Assembly (NCBI GenBank): GCA_946544235.1
Contig: CAMNMC010000098.1
Location: 1 to 36,073, forward strand
Direction: 5' to 3'
DNA: 36,073 bases
Source: an uncultured Lachnospiraceae bacterium
GTDB lineage: Bacteria > Bacillota > Clostridia > Lachnospirales > Lachnospiraceae
Both the position numbers and the translations under genes were made by a program. The number at the start of each line of letters is the position of its first letter. Position 1 is the first letter of the stretch. Below the pieces are notes generated by a model that was not told the DNA's origin, searched no databases, and saw nothing but the letters and a program-made list of their open reading frames with translations. Below are positions 22,413 to 31,563 of this stretch, one piece after another.

Positions 22413-25400
22413 ATGAAGGCTATAGTTGAGCAGTATGCAAAGGGCGAGTTCAATGTCGACAGACCTCTTGTCGCTATATCTGAGCAGAGCTTCAAACTTA
22501 ATATAGAAGCAGGAACAACCTACGAGGGCAGTTTTAATGTTGAGAGTAAGAATGATATCCCTATAAAGGGTATGGTTTACGACAGCAGATATCTGCTCCG
22601 TTTTGAGACACATTCTTTTGTCAGCAGAAAATTTGAGGTTAAATTTTCGTTTAATGCAACCTGCCTTGAGGCAGGACAGACATTCCGCGGACATATAAAT
22701 GTTATTACCGACGGCGGCGAGAAGAGGATTCCTTACGATATCAGCATCGTGCAGCCATATGTAAAATATAAAGATGATAAGATAGATGATCTCTTTAAAT
22801 TTGCTGCGCTTGCCGAAAAGAGCTGGAAGGAAGCCGCAAGACTTTTCACTACGGACGAATTCAGAAGAACCTTTATTGATAATGATGATCATACAAGGCA
22901 GATCTATGAGAGTCTCCTGGCAAGCCATTCCGTTGATCAGGCGATGGAAGAATTCCTCGTTATGGTTCATAAGAAGAGGACTGTCACACTCTCAGTGTCA
23001 AAGTCAGAGATAGATACACATATGCCTGACGAGACCATGCAGATCGCAATAGAGATCAACAAGAATACCTGGGGCTATACCATGTCCGAGATAAGCAGCA
23101 ATGCAGAGTTTATAATCCCAGGCAGAAAGACCATAACAGGTGATGATTTTACAGGCAATATCTGTGAGCTTCCGGTTTACATATCTCCTGAACATGTTCC
23201 GGAGGGTGAGAACAGAGGAAGCATAATAATAGAAAATATATATCAGCGCATCGAAGTGGATATTCACCTCACAAAGCCGCTTAAGGATCGCCCGAATCAG
23301 GAGAACAGAAACAAGAGACATCTTCTGAAGCAGAGCAATATCAAGCTGACTCAGGCCTATCTCGATTTTCGTATGGAAAGGCTTTCTCTTACTGAGTATG
23401 TCAGCACCTCGATAGATGCCCTTAAGACTCTCGTTGAGCTTGAGCCGGAGGAGGATCTTTACAGGCTCGGCATCATGCATATGAATATCCTTGCGGGTGA
23501 TTTTGCAAAGGTTGAGCAGGAATTCCTCAGGATAGAGGCGGATGTTGACAGAAGTCTCATGAGCAACCAGCAGAGATGCTACTACAGTTATCTCAGATCC
23601 ATGGTGCTCCGCGATGAGGAGACCATTGAAAAAACCGCAAATATGATAAGGCGCAACTTCCGTACTCAGGAGCCGAAGATGTTTTATTTCTGGCTTCTTC
23701 TTTTCGTTGATGATGAGATGATAGAAGACAGCAGTACGCTTTATCGAGAGCTTTCTGCCATGTTTGAAGATGGCGAGAACAGCCCTATCATATATTTTGA
23801 ACTCTGCGAGATATTTAACTCCAATCCGCTTCTTTTGAAGAAGCTTACTCCGTTTGAAATAACGGCGATCAAATGGGGCATAAGACATAAATACATCTCC
23901 GACGAGGTTCAGAGTGAGTTTGTCAAGCTTGCCGGAAAGAACGCAGATTTTAATCAGCAGATATTTGATGTTTTAAAACAGATTTATGATAAGAATGAAA
24001 ATATCCTGAAGAAGGAACGTATCCGCAGGATGGACAGGAAGGATGAATTCCTTAAGTACTCCAAGTCCGAGAAGAAGGATAAGAGTAAAGCTCCTGAGGA
24101 TAAGATACTTGCCGACGGACTGAAGGACAGGCAGACTGATTATGATGAGAGTCTGTCCGAGGAGTTCGGCATCAAGTTTATGGATGAGGAGCCGGAAGGA
24201 GCACAGGGTACGGCAGAGGGTGCTTCTGCAGCTGAAACAGCAGGAGGCGGTGCAGTATCCGGAGACGTTTCAAAGGAACAGGCGGATGACGCTGATACCA
24301 CAGGAAGCTCTGCACATACAGTTAAGGCAGAGAGCACGAAGAAGGCTCCCGAGCTTTCATCGGCAGCGGAATTTGCTGAGCATTATCATTCTGTCGGAAC
24401 TCTTGAGGAACGTGCGGAGAGTACCGAGAATTATATGCGCCGCGAGCAGGAGAATGAGGAGGTGCTTCACAGCCTCTGTTCCATGCTTATTTCCGCAAAC
24501 AAGCTCGATCATAAATATCACCGCTTCTATAAGGCAGCGGTTCTTAAGTCCATGAAATTCATCGGACTCAATGAATGTTACATCAGGAGCATGAATCACT
24601 CACGCTACGATCTGATCCCTGCGTCCGTTCTGATGTATCTTAATTACAAGAATACCCTTAATGAGGAGGAACTTGCATATCTCTATGCAAATGTCATCTT
24701 CAATAAGGCTGAACATATGAAGATATACCATGAGTATGCTCCGACCATGGAGGATTTCATGGAAAATATGATCATAAAGGGCAAGGTTAATGATGACCTT
24801 ACCGTGATCTATGATGAGTTCCTTGAGCCTGAAAGCGTAAGCAGCCTCTTCGCAGGCAAGCTTATCAATATTATTTTCAGGCGTAAGATAGTCTGCCTCA
24901 ACAAAAATGTCAGAGCAGTCATCGTAACTCACGAGGAGCTGAGAAACGAAGAGAGAGTTCCACTTGTGAACGGCGAGGCTTACGTCGAGATACTTTCCGA
25001 CGGCGCATCGATAATCTTCGAGGACAAGTCCGGCAACCGTTATGCGGGTTCTATTCCATATCACTTTGAGAGGATAGTGGATGAGAAGGCATATATGCAT
25101 ATCTGCCGAGAATACAGTCCGAGAGACTACAGGGTGCTTCTCTTCAACTACAAGAGTATCGGCGAGTTCACCTACAAGAATGCTCGCGAGGTTAATGCTG
25201 CAAGAGAGATAATCAACTGCGATGAGATCTCTTACCATTACAAGCAGCAGGCATGCATGAATATAATCGAGTATTATCATGAGAATCTCGATACCGACGT
25301 TCTCAGAAAATACCTCTCAAGACTTGATATAGAATACCTGACACGTGCAAATACAAGCACCATTATTTCGTATCTCATCGATATGAATATGTATGACAAG

Positions 25401-26429
25401 GCTTTTCAGGCTGTTAAGCTTTATGGCTTCAACGAGCTTGAGATTGACGAGCTTTACAGACTTGCGGATTATGGTGTCAAGGATTCTGACGGCTTCATCA
25501 ATGAAGACCTTATGAGTATCTGTCTCAACCTTTACAAGACAGGTACCGTTAATGCAAATATACTTACTTACATCATCAATCATTTCAACGGCAGTATCGA
25601 TGAGCTTGCAGCTCTCTTTAAGCTGGCGAAGGACAGAGTTACAGATACCGCACTTCTTGCGGAAAATACTCTTGCGCAGATGATGTTTGTGAATGGCTAT
25701 CTGGAATATATTTACGACATATTTGCAACTTATTATTCCGGACGCAGCCGTGGGCTTGTTGTGAAGGCCTTCCTCAGGATGGTTGCCCATAATTATCTGA
25801 TCCATGATATTCAGGTTCCGAATTATATCTTTGAGAGCATATATCATGAGGTGATAAAGGAAAATATAGATGACGAGATCTCCAAGATGGCACTGCTGTT
25901 GTTCTTCAGCAGGCTTGAGAGATATTCGGATGATCAGAAGGTATGGATAGCCGATACCGTGGAGAAATTCATGGATGCCGGCAAGTGCCTGCCGTTCTAC
26001 AAGAGCTTTGCCAAATTCATCAGGCTTCCGCAGGACATCTTCCTTAAGACCTACCTTATTTATAAGGCAGAGAGCGGAGAGCAGGTATTTGTAAGATACA
26101 GCTTTGATACCGGTTCGAGAAACAAGAGCGTTACCAAGAATCAGCGTATGGAAGAGGTTGTTCCGGGACTTTATGTCATGGAATTCGTGGTATTCCATGG
26201 CGAGAGACTTATCTATGAGATAGAAAGCGGCAGTAACGGTAAGGCCAAGATCATCGAGAGCGAGAGCCTTAAGACCAAGGCCTACAGCAATAAAGAGAGA
26301 AACAGATTCGAGACGATCAACAGTATGCTCGTCAAGCAGGAGATGCGCGAGGACAGAGAGCTGCTCGAGGATCTGGATGTGTATATCAATACTTTACACT
26401 TATTCGAGGAAAATTTAAGCGTGCTTTAG
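22413..26429 (+). CDS. Very large protein of unknown function, DUF5717-like
   Basis: This 1338-residue protein is, as far as I recall, a member of DUF5717, found mainly in Lachnospiraceae. Residues about 10-115 and 190-290 are beta-rich with an Ig-like alternation. Residues 310-560 and 680-1230 are helical-repeat-like, with Tyr/Leu-rich pairs. A charged, Ala/Gly/Ser-rich linker lies near 565-665. A beta-rich stretch containing YVMEFVVFHGERLIYEI lies near the end. No signal peptide or membrane helix is seen, so it is cytoplasmic. It looks like a scaffold. The ATG at 22413 follows GGGAAAAG; an earlier TTG has only a T tract before it. Two more unknown genes follow. Confidence 0.75.
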   Translation: MKAIVEQYAKGEFNVDRPLVAISEQSFKLNIEAGTTYEGSFNVESKNDIPIKGMVYDSRYLLRFETHSFVSRKFEVKFSFNATCLEAGQTFRGHINVITDGGEKRIPYDISIVQPYVKYKDDKIDDLFKFAALAEKSWKEAARLFTTDEFRRTFIDNDDHTRQIYESLLASHSVDQAMEEFLVMVHKKRTVTLSVSKSEIDTHMPDETMQIAIEINKNTWGYTMSEISSNAEFIIPGRKTITGDDFTGNICELPVYISPEHVPEGENRGSIIIENIYQRIEVDIHLTKPLKDRPNQENRNKRHLLKQSNIKLTQAYLDFRMERLSLTEYVSTSIDALKTLVELEPEEDLYRLGIMHMNILAGDFAKVEQEFLRIEADVDRSLMSNQQRCYYSYLRSMVLRDEETIEKTANMIRRNFRTQEPKMFYFWLLLFVDDEMIEDSSTLYRELSAMFEDGENSPIIYFELCEIFNSNPLLLKKLTPFEITAIKWGIRHKYISDEVQSEFVKLAGKNADFNQQIFDVLKQIYDKNENILKKERIRRMDRKDEFLKYSKSEKKDKSKAPEDKILADGLKDRQTDYDESLSEEFGIKFMDEEPEGAQGTAEGASAAETAGGGAVSGDVSKEQADDADTTGSSAHTVKAESTKKAPELSSAAEFAEHYHSVGTLEERAESTENYMRREQENEEVLHSLCSMLISANKLDHKYHRFYKAAVLKSMKFIGLNECYIRSMNHSRYDLIPASVLMYLNYKNTLNEEELAYLYANVIFNKAEHMKIYHEYAPTMEDFMENMIIKGKVNDDLTVIYDEFLEPESVSSLFAGKLINIIFRRKIVCLNKNVRAVIVTHEELRNEERVPLVNGEAYVEILSDGASIIFEDKSGNRYAGSIPYHFERIVDEKAYMHICREYSPRDYRVLLFNYKSIGEFTYKNAREVNAAREIINCDEISYHYKQQACMNIIEYYHENLDTDVLRKYLSRLDIEYLTRANTSTIISYLIDMNMYDKAFQAVKLYGFNELEIDELYRLADYGVKDSDGFINEDLMSICLNLYKTGTVNANILTYIINHFNGSIDELAALFKLAKDRVTDTALLAENTLAQMMFVNGYLEYIYDIFATYYSGRSRGLVVKAFLRMVAHNYLIHDIQVPNYIFESIYHEVIKENIDDEISKMALLLFFSRLERYSDDQKVWIADTVEKFMDAGKCLPFYKSFAKFIRLPQDIFLKTYLIYKAESGEQVFVRYSFDTGSRNKSVTKNQRMEEVVPGLYVMEFVVFHGERLIYEIESGSNGKAKIIESESLKTKAYSNKERNRFETINSMLVKQEMREDRELLEDLDVYINTLHLFEENLSVL

Positions 26430-26439
26430 CAGGATGCAA

Positions 26440-26574
26440 CGATAAGAATAGACGAACAGATGACTGTTCACAGGCAGATGTTCGTATACTCTTATCGGTA
26501 TATCCGGCTTTGCCGGATATCGTCGAACAAAAGCCCTGTAGGGGCGGCTGACTACGCAGTCGGCAGGTTCGACG
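26440..26574 (+). repeat. Strongly palindromic intergenic element inside the operon
   Basis: Consecutive stem-loops fill this spacer. CGATAAGAATAGACGAACA (26440-26458) pairs with 26479-26497 at 17 of 19 positions. ATATCCGGC (26500-26508) pairs perfectly with GCCGGATAT. CGTCGAAC (26521-26528) closes with GTTCGACG (26567-26574) around two inner hairpins, GCCC/GGGC and GCTGACT/AGTCGGC. There is no T tract, so it is not a simple terminator. It could be a dispersed palindromic repeat that entered the operon, or an RNA processing or stability element that adjusts expression between the two genes. Confidence 0.8.
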
Positions 26575-26611
26575 GTAGCAGCCTGCATGTAATATAACAG
26601 GAGAAAAAAGA

Positions 26612-27889
26612 ATGGCGGAAGCATTTTACATAGGCATGGACCTGTGTACGGATTTCACCCAGATGAGTTATTACAACGATATCAAACGTGAGCCGGAATC
26701 AATAAGCCAATTGAATAACAAGGAAACCTACATGATGCCAAATATCCTTTTCTACAGCAGGGATACGGAGCACTGGTATGTGGGCGGCGAGGCTTCGGAA
26801 GCCAGATTCAGTGAGGACGGTATCATAGTGGATGGGCTCTTCGAGAACCTTCACAGTACCGAGCCGGTTGAGATAGCAGGGAAGAAATACACCTACAAGG
26901 AGCTTTTTCTCATGATGATCAAGCTGCATGTGGATTCCTTCCTGTACAGATATGAGCAGGCTGTCGTGAAGAAGCTTGTGATCACTACGCCGGAATATAA
27001 CAGGGATCTTCACCTGATACTTTCCGGACTCTATGAGATCATGGGCGTTCCTGAGGAAGCGATAGAGATAACGAGTCATATGGACAGCGGACTATACTAT
27101 ATCTTCAATCAGGAGCAGGAACTCTGGGTCAACAGTGTTGCACTCTTTGATTACAATGCCGATGGTCTGAATTATTACAGAGTTGATATCACAAGGAACA
27201 GAAAACCTGAGATAATCAGTGTTATTCACGAGGATTATTCGAGTCAGATGAATCTTGCCAAATACGGTACCGATACCTTCTCGATGGACAATGATTTCGC
27301 GCGCATAGCCGATTATGAGGTTAAGGAGGCCTATATTTCATCTGTATTTTTGACAGGAATAGGCTTCTCAAATAAATGGATGAAGAAATCCACAAATGTA
27401 CTCTGTCAGGGAAGGCGAGTCTTCGTCGGACAGAATATTTACACCAAGGGTGCCTGCTACAGGGCAGTCGGCGGTGAGTATAAGGATTTCTATGATCGCT
27501 TCTTTATAGAGACCAAGGAAAATGTACTCTTTGATGTCGGAATATCTCTCGGAGACGAGAAGGATACCTTCGTTCCGATAGCTGAGGGCGGAAAACAGTG
27601 GTATAACACCCATGGTCATATTGAAGTGATCCTTGATGACACCGATAAGGTTACACTTATTTATAAAGGAAGACATACAGGTTTCGAGGCCAGGGAGACC
27701 GTGAAGATCCATGGTATTCCAAAGAGGCCTAACAAGACTACCAAGCTGCTTATTTCGGTCGAATTTGAGAATCCGTCCGAGGGAGCAGTCATTATAAAGG
27801 ATATGGGCTTCGGGCGGCTTTTCCCGACGACCAACAAGATTTACAGGAAAGAATTCAGTTATGTCAAAGATAATAGTCTGTACAACTAA
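26612..27889 (+). CDS. Degenerate actin/Hsp70-fold protein, DUF5716-like
   Basis: This 425-residue protein corresponds, as far as I recall, to DUF5716. Its start YIGMDLCTDFTQMSYYN has the place and shape of the phosphate-1 loop of actin/Hsp70-type ATPases (normally DxGTxxS). VALFDYNADGLNYYRV fits phosphate-2, and VFLTGIGFSNKW fits the adenosine motif. Several consensus glycines are replaced, so nucleotide binding may be weak or lost. A beta-rich C-terminal part (about 290-410) resembles the substrate-binding sandwich of Hsp70-like proteins. It is flanked by a giant scaffold-like gene and a TPR-like gene, with which it overlaps by 29 bases. AGGAG precedes the ATG. Confidence 0.7.
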   Translation: MAEAFYIGMDLCTDFTQMSYYNDIKREPESISQLNNKETYMMPNILFYSRDTEHWYVGGEASEARFSEDGIIVDGLFENLHSTEPVEIAGKKYTYKELFLMMIKLHVDSFLYRYEQAVVKKLVITTPEYNRDLHLILSGLYEIMGVPEEAIEITSHMDSGLYYIFNQEQELWVNSVALFDYNADGLNYYRVDITRNRKPEIISVIHEDYSSQMNLAKYGTDTFSMDNDFARIADYEVKEAYISSVFLTGIGFSNKWMKKSTNVLCQGRRVFVGQNIYTKGACYRAVGGEYKDFYDRFFIETKENVLFDVGISLGDEKDTFVPIAEGGKQWYNTHGHIEVILDDTDKVTLIYKGRHTGFEARETVKIHGIPKRPNKTTKLLISVEFENPSEGAVIIKDMGFGRLFPTTNKIYRKEFSYVKDNSLYN

Positions 27890-28700
27890 AAAAGCAAGCG
27901 TGCCCTTTACCTTCCTTAACACGAAGGTGGAGATATATACTTATGAAGAACTGTGCTTTTACATCTATAACAATACGGTTCTGATCAGCAAATCGTCTCT
28001 TTCTGAGAAGCTCTTTGACTGGATCAGGGACGAGCTTGAGATGCCGGCACTTGCTGACAGGCTGACAGGGCTTGCCAACAAAACCGCTTATGCACAGGAT
28101 CTTCTTCTTGAGATACTTTCTGCGGGTAATTATTATACCCAGGAGGAGGTTCGAGTCTACGCTGAGGCGTGGCAGAAGTATAAAAAACTATCACCTGTTC
28201 AGAGGCTTAAGCTGAAGGCGGATGGATATCTGGGCTACAGGAGATATATCAAGGCAGCGACGATCTATGATGATATCATTGATATGGCAGAGGAGATAGA
28301 TAATAATGTCTTCTTAGGAAATGTATATCATAACAGGGCTGTTGCGGCGGCAAGTAATTTTGATATGTCTGTCGCAAAAGAATATTTCCTTAAAGCTTAT
28401 GAGCTGAACGGCAATCCGGAATCACGTAAGGGGTATTTCTTCGTTGTCGCAATGACGGAGGATACGGAAACCCTGAGGCAGGAGATTCACAGAAGTGATA
28501 TTGATGATGAGGAAGCCTTCTTTGAGGAGATCATGCTGGAGATCGGTGATTCAAAGGATGACGTCAGAGAGATGACCATCTTCTCGATGCTTCAGAGGGC
28601 CGTCTATAACAAGCTGAACAAGGACATGAATGATTACGATAAACGTATGGATATAATACTTGCGGAGCTTAAGGATAACTTCCGCGAGGAGAGCATCTGA
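27861..28700 (+). CDS. TPR-like helical repeat protein
   Basis: This 279-residue protein starts inside the previous gene, with AGGAAAG nine bases before its ATG, so translation is coupled. The first 80 residues are of unknown type. Residues about 120-200 show TPR-like helix pairs: GYRRYIKAATIYDDIIDMA followed by NVYHNRAVAAASNFDMSVAKEYFLKAYEL. The rest is acidic and helical. TPR proteins bind partner proteins, so it is a likely adaptor for the two upstream gene products. No signal peptide or membrane segment is seen. A housekeeping gene with its own ribosome binding site follows after 113 bases. Confidence 0.75.
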   Translation: MSKIIVCTTKKASVPFTFLNTKVEIYTYEELCFYIYNNTVLISKSSLSEKLFDWIRDELEMPALADRLTGLANKTAYAQDLLLEILSAGNYYTQEEVRVYAEAWQKYKKLSPVQRLKLKADGYLGYRRYIKAATIYDDIIDMAEEIDNNVFLGNVYHNRAVAAASNFDMSVAKEYFLKAYELNGNPESRKGYFFVVAMTEDTETLRQEIHRSDIDDEEAFFEEIMLEIGDSKDDVREMTIFSMLQRAVYNKLNKDMNDYDKRMDIILAELKDNFREESI

Positions 28701-28813
28701 TATTGTATGCTCTAAGAATTGAGGCGATAAGCAGATATTCTCAGAGTTGTAATGATTTGCGGAAACTGAACAATTCGTAATACTGTATTTTAATTAAGGA
28801 GATATAGATAAAA

Positions 28814-31462
28814 ATGAGTGAACTTGAGAAAACTTATAATCCTTCCGAGATTGAGAAGAGACTTTATGAGAAATGGGTAGAAAAGGGATATTTCCATGCA
28901 GAGGTTGACAGGTCCAAGAAGCCTTTCACCATCGTTATGCCGCCACCAAACATTACGGGACAGCTTCACATGGGTCATGCCCTTGACAATACAATGCAGG
29001 ACATCCTTATCCGTATGAAGAGGATGCAGGGCTACAATGCACTCTGGCAGCCGGGAACTGACCATGCAGCCATCGCTACAGAGGTTAAGATCACGGAAAC
29101 ACTTAAGGAGCAGGGCATAGACAAGGCTGAGCTCGGAAGAGAGAAGTTCCTTGAGAGAGCCTGGGAGTGGCGTAAGGAATATGGCGGACGTATCATCAAT
29201 CAGCTTAAATCACTTGGTTCTTCGGCTGACTGGGACAGAGAACGTTTTACCATGGATGAAGGCAACAACAAGGCCGTAAATACCGTATTTAAGAAGCTCT
29301 ATGACAAGGGCTGGATATATAAGGGATCACGTATCGTTAACTGGTGTCCGGTCTGCCAGACATCCATCTCCGATGCAGAGGTTATTCATGAGGAGCAGCA
29401 GGGACATTTCTGGCATATCAAATATCCTGTTGCAGGAGAAGAGGGACGCTTCGTAGAGATCGCTACAACACGTCCTGAAACAATGCTCGGAGATACTGCG
29501 GTTGCAGTAAATCCTGATGATGAGAGATACAAGGATATTGTTGGCAAGATGCTTATCCTTCCGCTTGTTAATAAGGAGATCCCTGTTATCGCGGACAGCT
29601 ATGTTGATAAGGAATTCGGAACAGGCTGCGTTAAGATCACACCTGCTCACGACCCTAACGATTTTGAGGTAGGTAAGAGACATAACCTTCCTGAGATAAA
29701 TATAATGAATGATGATGCGACCATCGCAAATATCGGAACAAAGTATGACGGAATGGATCGTTACGAGGCAAGAAAAGCTATTGTAGCTGACCTTGACGAA
29801 CTCGGACTTCTTGTTAAGATAGAGCCGCATACTCACCAGGTTGGTACACATGACCGCTGCAAGACTACGGTTGAGCCGCTTATCAAGCCACAGTGGTTTG
29901 TTAAGATGAGTGAGATGGCCATCCCTGCCAAGAAGGCAGTTGAGGAAGGAAAGCTTCGTCTCGTGCCTGAGAGAATGAACAAGGTTTATTATAACTGGCT
30001 TGATAATATCCGTGACTGGTGTATCAGCCGTCAGCTCTGGTGGGGTCACAGAATCCCTGCATATTACTGCGAGCAGTGCGGCGAGACAGTGGTTGATTTC
30101 GAGATGCCGGGCGTTTGCCCTAAGTGCGGATGCACACACTTCAAGCAGGACGAGGATACACTTGATACATGGTTCTCATCAGCACTCTGGCCTTTCTCAA
30201 CAGTTGGCTGGCCTGATACAGATAATGAGGATTACAAGTATTTCTTCCCTACAGACGTACTCGTAACTGGTTATGACATCATCTTCTTCTGGGTTATCAG
30301 AATGGTATTTTCTTCCATCGAGCAGACCGGAGAGCTTCCGTTCCATACGGTTCTCTTCCACGGACTTGTAAGAGATGACCAGGGACGTAAGATGAGTAAG
30401 TCTCTCGGAAACGGTATCGATCCTCTTGAGGTTATTGAGAAATACGGTGCCGATGCACTGAGATTCACTCTTATCACCGGAAATGCACCTGGTAACGACA
30501 TGCGTTTCTACTGGGAGAGAGTTGAGGCAAGCCGTAACTTCGCTAACAAGATATGGAATGCTTCAAGATTTATCATGATGAATGAAAAGGACGGCTCTGA
30601 TCCTAAGTTCGAGGATGTTAAGAGCAGTCTTACTACAGTTGATAAATGGATCATCAGCAAGATGAACACCCTTGTTAAGGATGTTACCGACAATATGGAG
30701 AAATACGAGCTCGGTATCGCTGCTGACAAGATCTACAACTTCCTCTGGGAGGAGTTCTGCGACTGGTACATCGAGATGGTTAAGCCTCGTCTCTGGGACG
30801 AAGCAGATACCACAAGAGCGGCAGCTATGTATACACTGAAGACAGTTCTTGCTAACTGCCTGAAGCTGCTCCATCCATATATGCCATTTGTTACAGAGGA
30901 AATATACTGCACACTTACAGGTGAAGAGTCTGTTATGATCTCTGACTGGCCGGTCTTTAAGGATGAACTGAGCTTCCCTGCTGAGGAGAAGGACATTGAT
31001 GTTATCAAGGAAGCTGTAAGAGGCGTAAGAAATATCCGTACAGAGATGAATGTACCGCCAAGCAGAAAGGCTAACACCTTTGTAGTTTCAGAGAAGTCTG
31101 AGATAAGAGATATCTTCGAGGAAAGCACAAAGCTCTTCGAGAAGCTTGCTTACTCTGATCAGGTTACTGTTCAGGCTGACAAGACAGGCATCGCAGATGA
31201 TGCGGTTTCCGTAGTCATCCATGATGCAGTTATCTATATACCATTTGCAGAGCTTGTTGATATCGACAAGGAGCTTGAGCGACTTAACAAGGAGAAGACC
31301 CGCCTCGAGTGTGAGATCAAGCGCTGCGAGGGAATGCTCTCAAACGAGCGTTTCATCAGCAAGGCTCCTGCCGCAAAGGTTGAGGAAGAGAAAGCCAAGC
31401 TCACTAAGTATAAAGAGACTTACGAGCAGGTTTGTGAGCGTATCAACGCACTTGTTAAATAA
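28814..31462 (+). CDS. valS: Valyl-tRNA synthetase
   Basis: This class I aminoacyl-tRNA synthetase charges tRNA-Val. The 882-residue length is standard for bacteria. The HIGH-type motif is HMGH (52-55) within PPPNITGQLHMGHAL, and the KMSKS motif is present in GRKMSKSLGNG (near 528). The editing domain with its TTRPETMLGDTAVAVNP motif and the C-terminal coiled coil (last about 65 residues) are intact. No T-box leader precedes it, although T-boxes often control valS in Firmicutes. AAGGAG lies unusually far (about 12 bases) from the ATG. Confidence 0.98.
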   Translation: MSELEKTYNPSEIEKRLYEKWVEKGYFHAEVDRSKKPFTIVMPPPNITGQLHMGHALDNTMQDILIRMKRMQGYNALWQPGTDHAAIATEVKITETLKEQGIDKAELGREKFLERAWEWRKEYGGRIINQLKSLGSSADWDRERFTMDEGNNKAVNTVFKKLYDKGWIYKGSRIVNWCPVCQTSISDAEVIHEEQQGHFWHIKYPVAGEEGRFVEIATTRPETMLGDTAVAVNPDDERYKDIVGKMLILPLVNKEIPVIADSYVDKEFGTGCVKITPAHDPNDFEVGKRHNLPEINIMNDDATIANIGTKYDGMDRYEARKAIVADLDELGLLVKIEPHTHQVGTHDRCKTTVEPLIKPQWFVKMSEMAIPAKKAVEEGKLRLVPERMNKVYYNWLDNIRDWCISRQLWWGHRIPAYYCEQCGETVVDFEMPGVCPKCGCTHFKQDEDTLDTWFSSALWPFSTVGWPDTDNEDYKYFFPTDVLVTGYDIIFFWVIRMVFSSIEQTGELPFHTVLFHGLVRDDQGRKMSKSLGNGIDPLEVIEKYGADALRFTLITGNAPGNDMRFYWERVEASRNFANKIWNASRFIMMNEKDGSDPKFEDVKSSLTTVDKWIISKMNTLVKDVTDNMEKYELGIAADKIYNFLWEEFCDWYIEMVKPRLWDEADTTRAAAMYTLKTVLANCLKLLHPYMPFVTEEIYCTLTGEESVMISDWPVFKDELSFPAEEKDIDVIKEAVRGVRNIRTEMNVPPSRKANTFVVSEKSEIRDIFEESTKLFEKLAYSDQVTVQADKTGIADDAVSVVIHDAVIYIPFAELVDIDKELERLNKEKTRLECEIKRCEGMLSNERFISKAPAAKVEEEKAKLTKYKETYEQVCERINALVK

Positions 31463-31563
31463 ATCATATCATTAATAATACAATGTTATAAATATGTCGG
31501 CGAGTATGCATTTGTCTGCAAATGAGACGATATATCCATATATGACAGAATTGGTAAAAGGTT

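Noticed and set aside
25317-26198. Long minus-strand frame across the 3' part of the DUF5717-like gene
   Set aside because: Antisense shadow with no ribosome binding site or motif; the plus-strand frame is continuous and coherent.
28701-28813. T-box leader for valS
   Set aside because: Only 113 bases are available and no GGTGGNACCGCG element or terminator is present.
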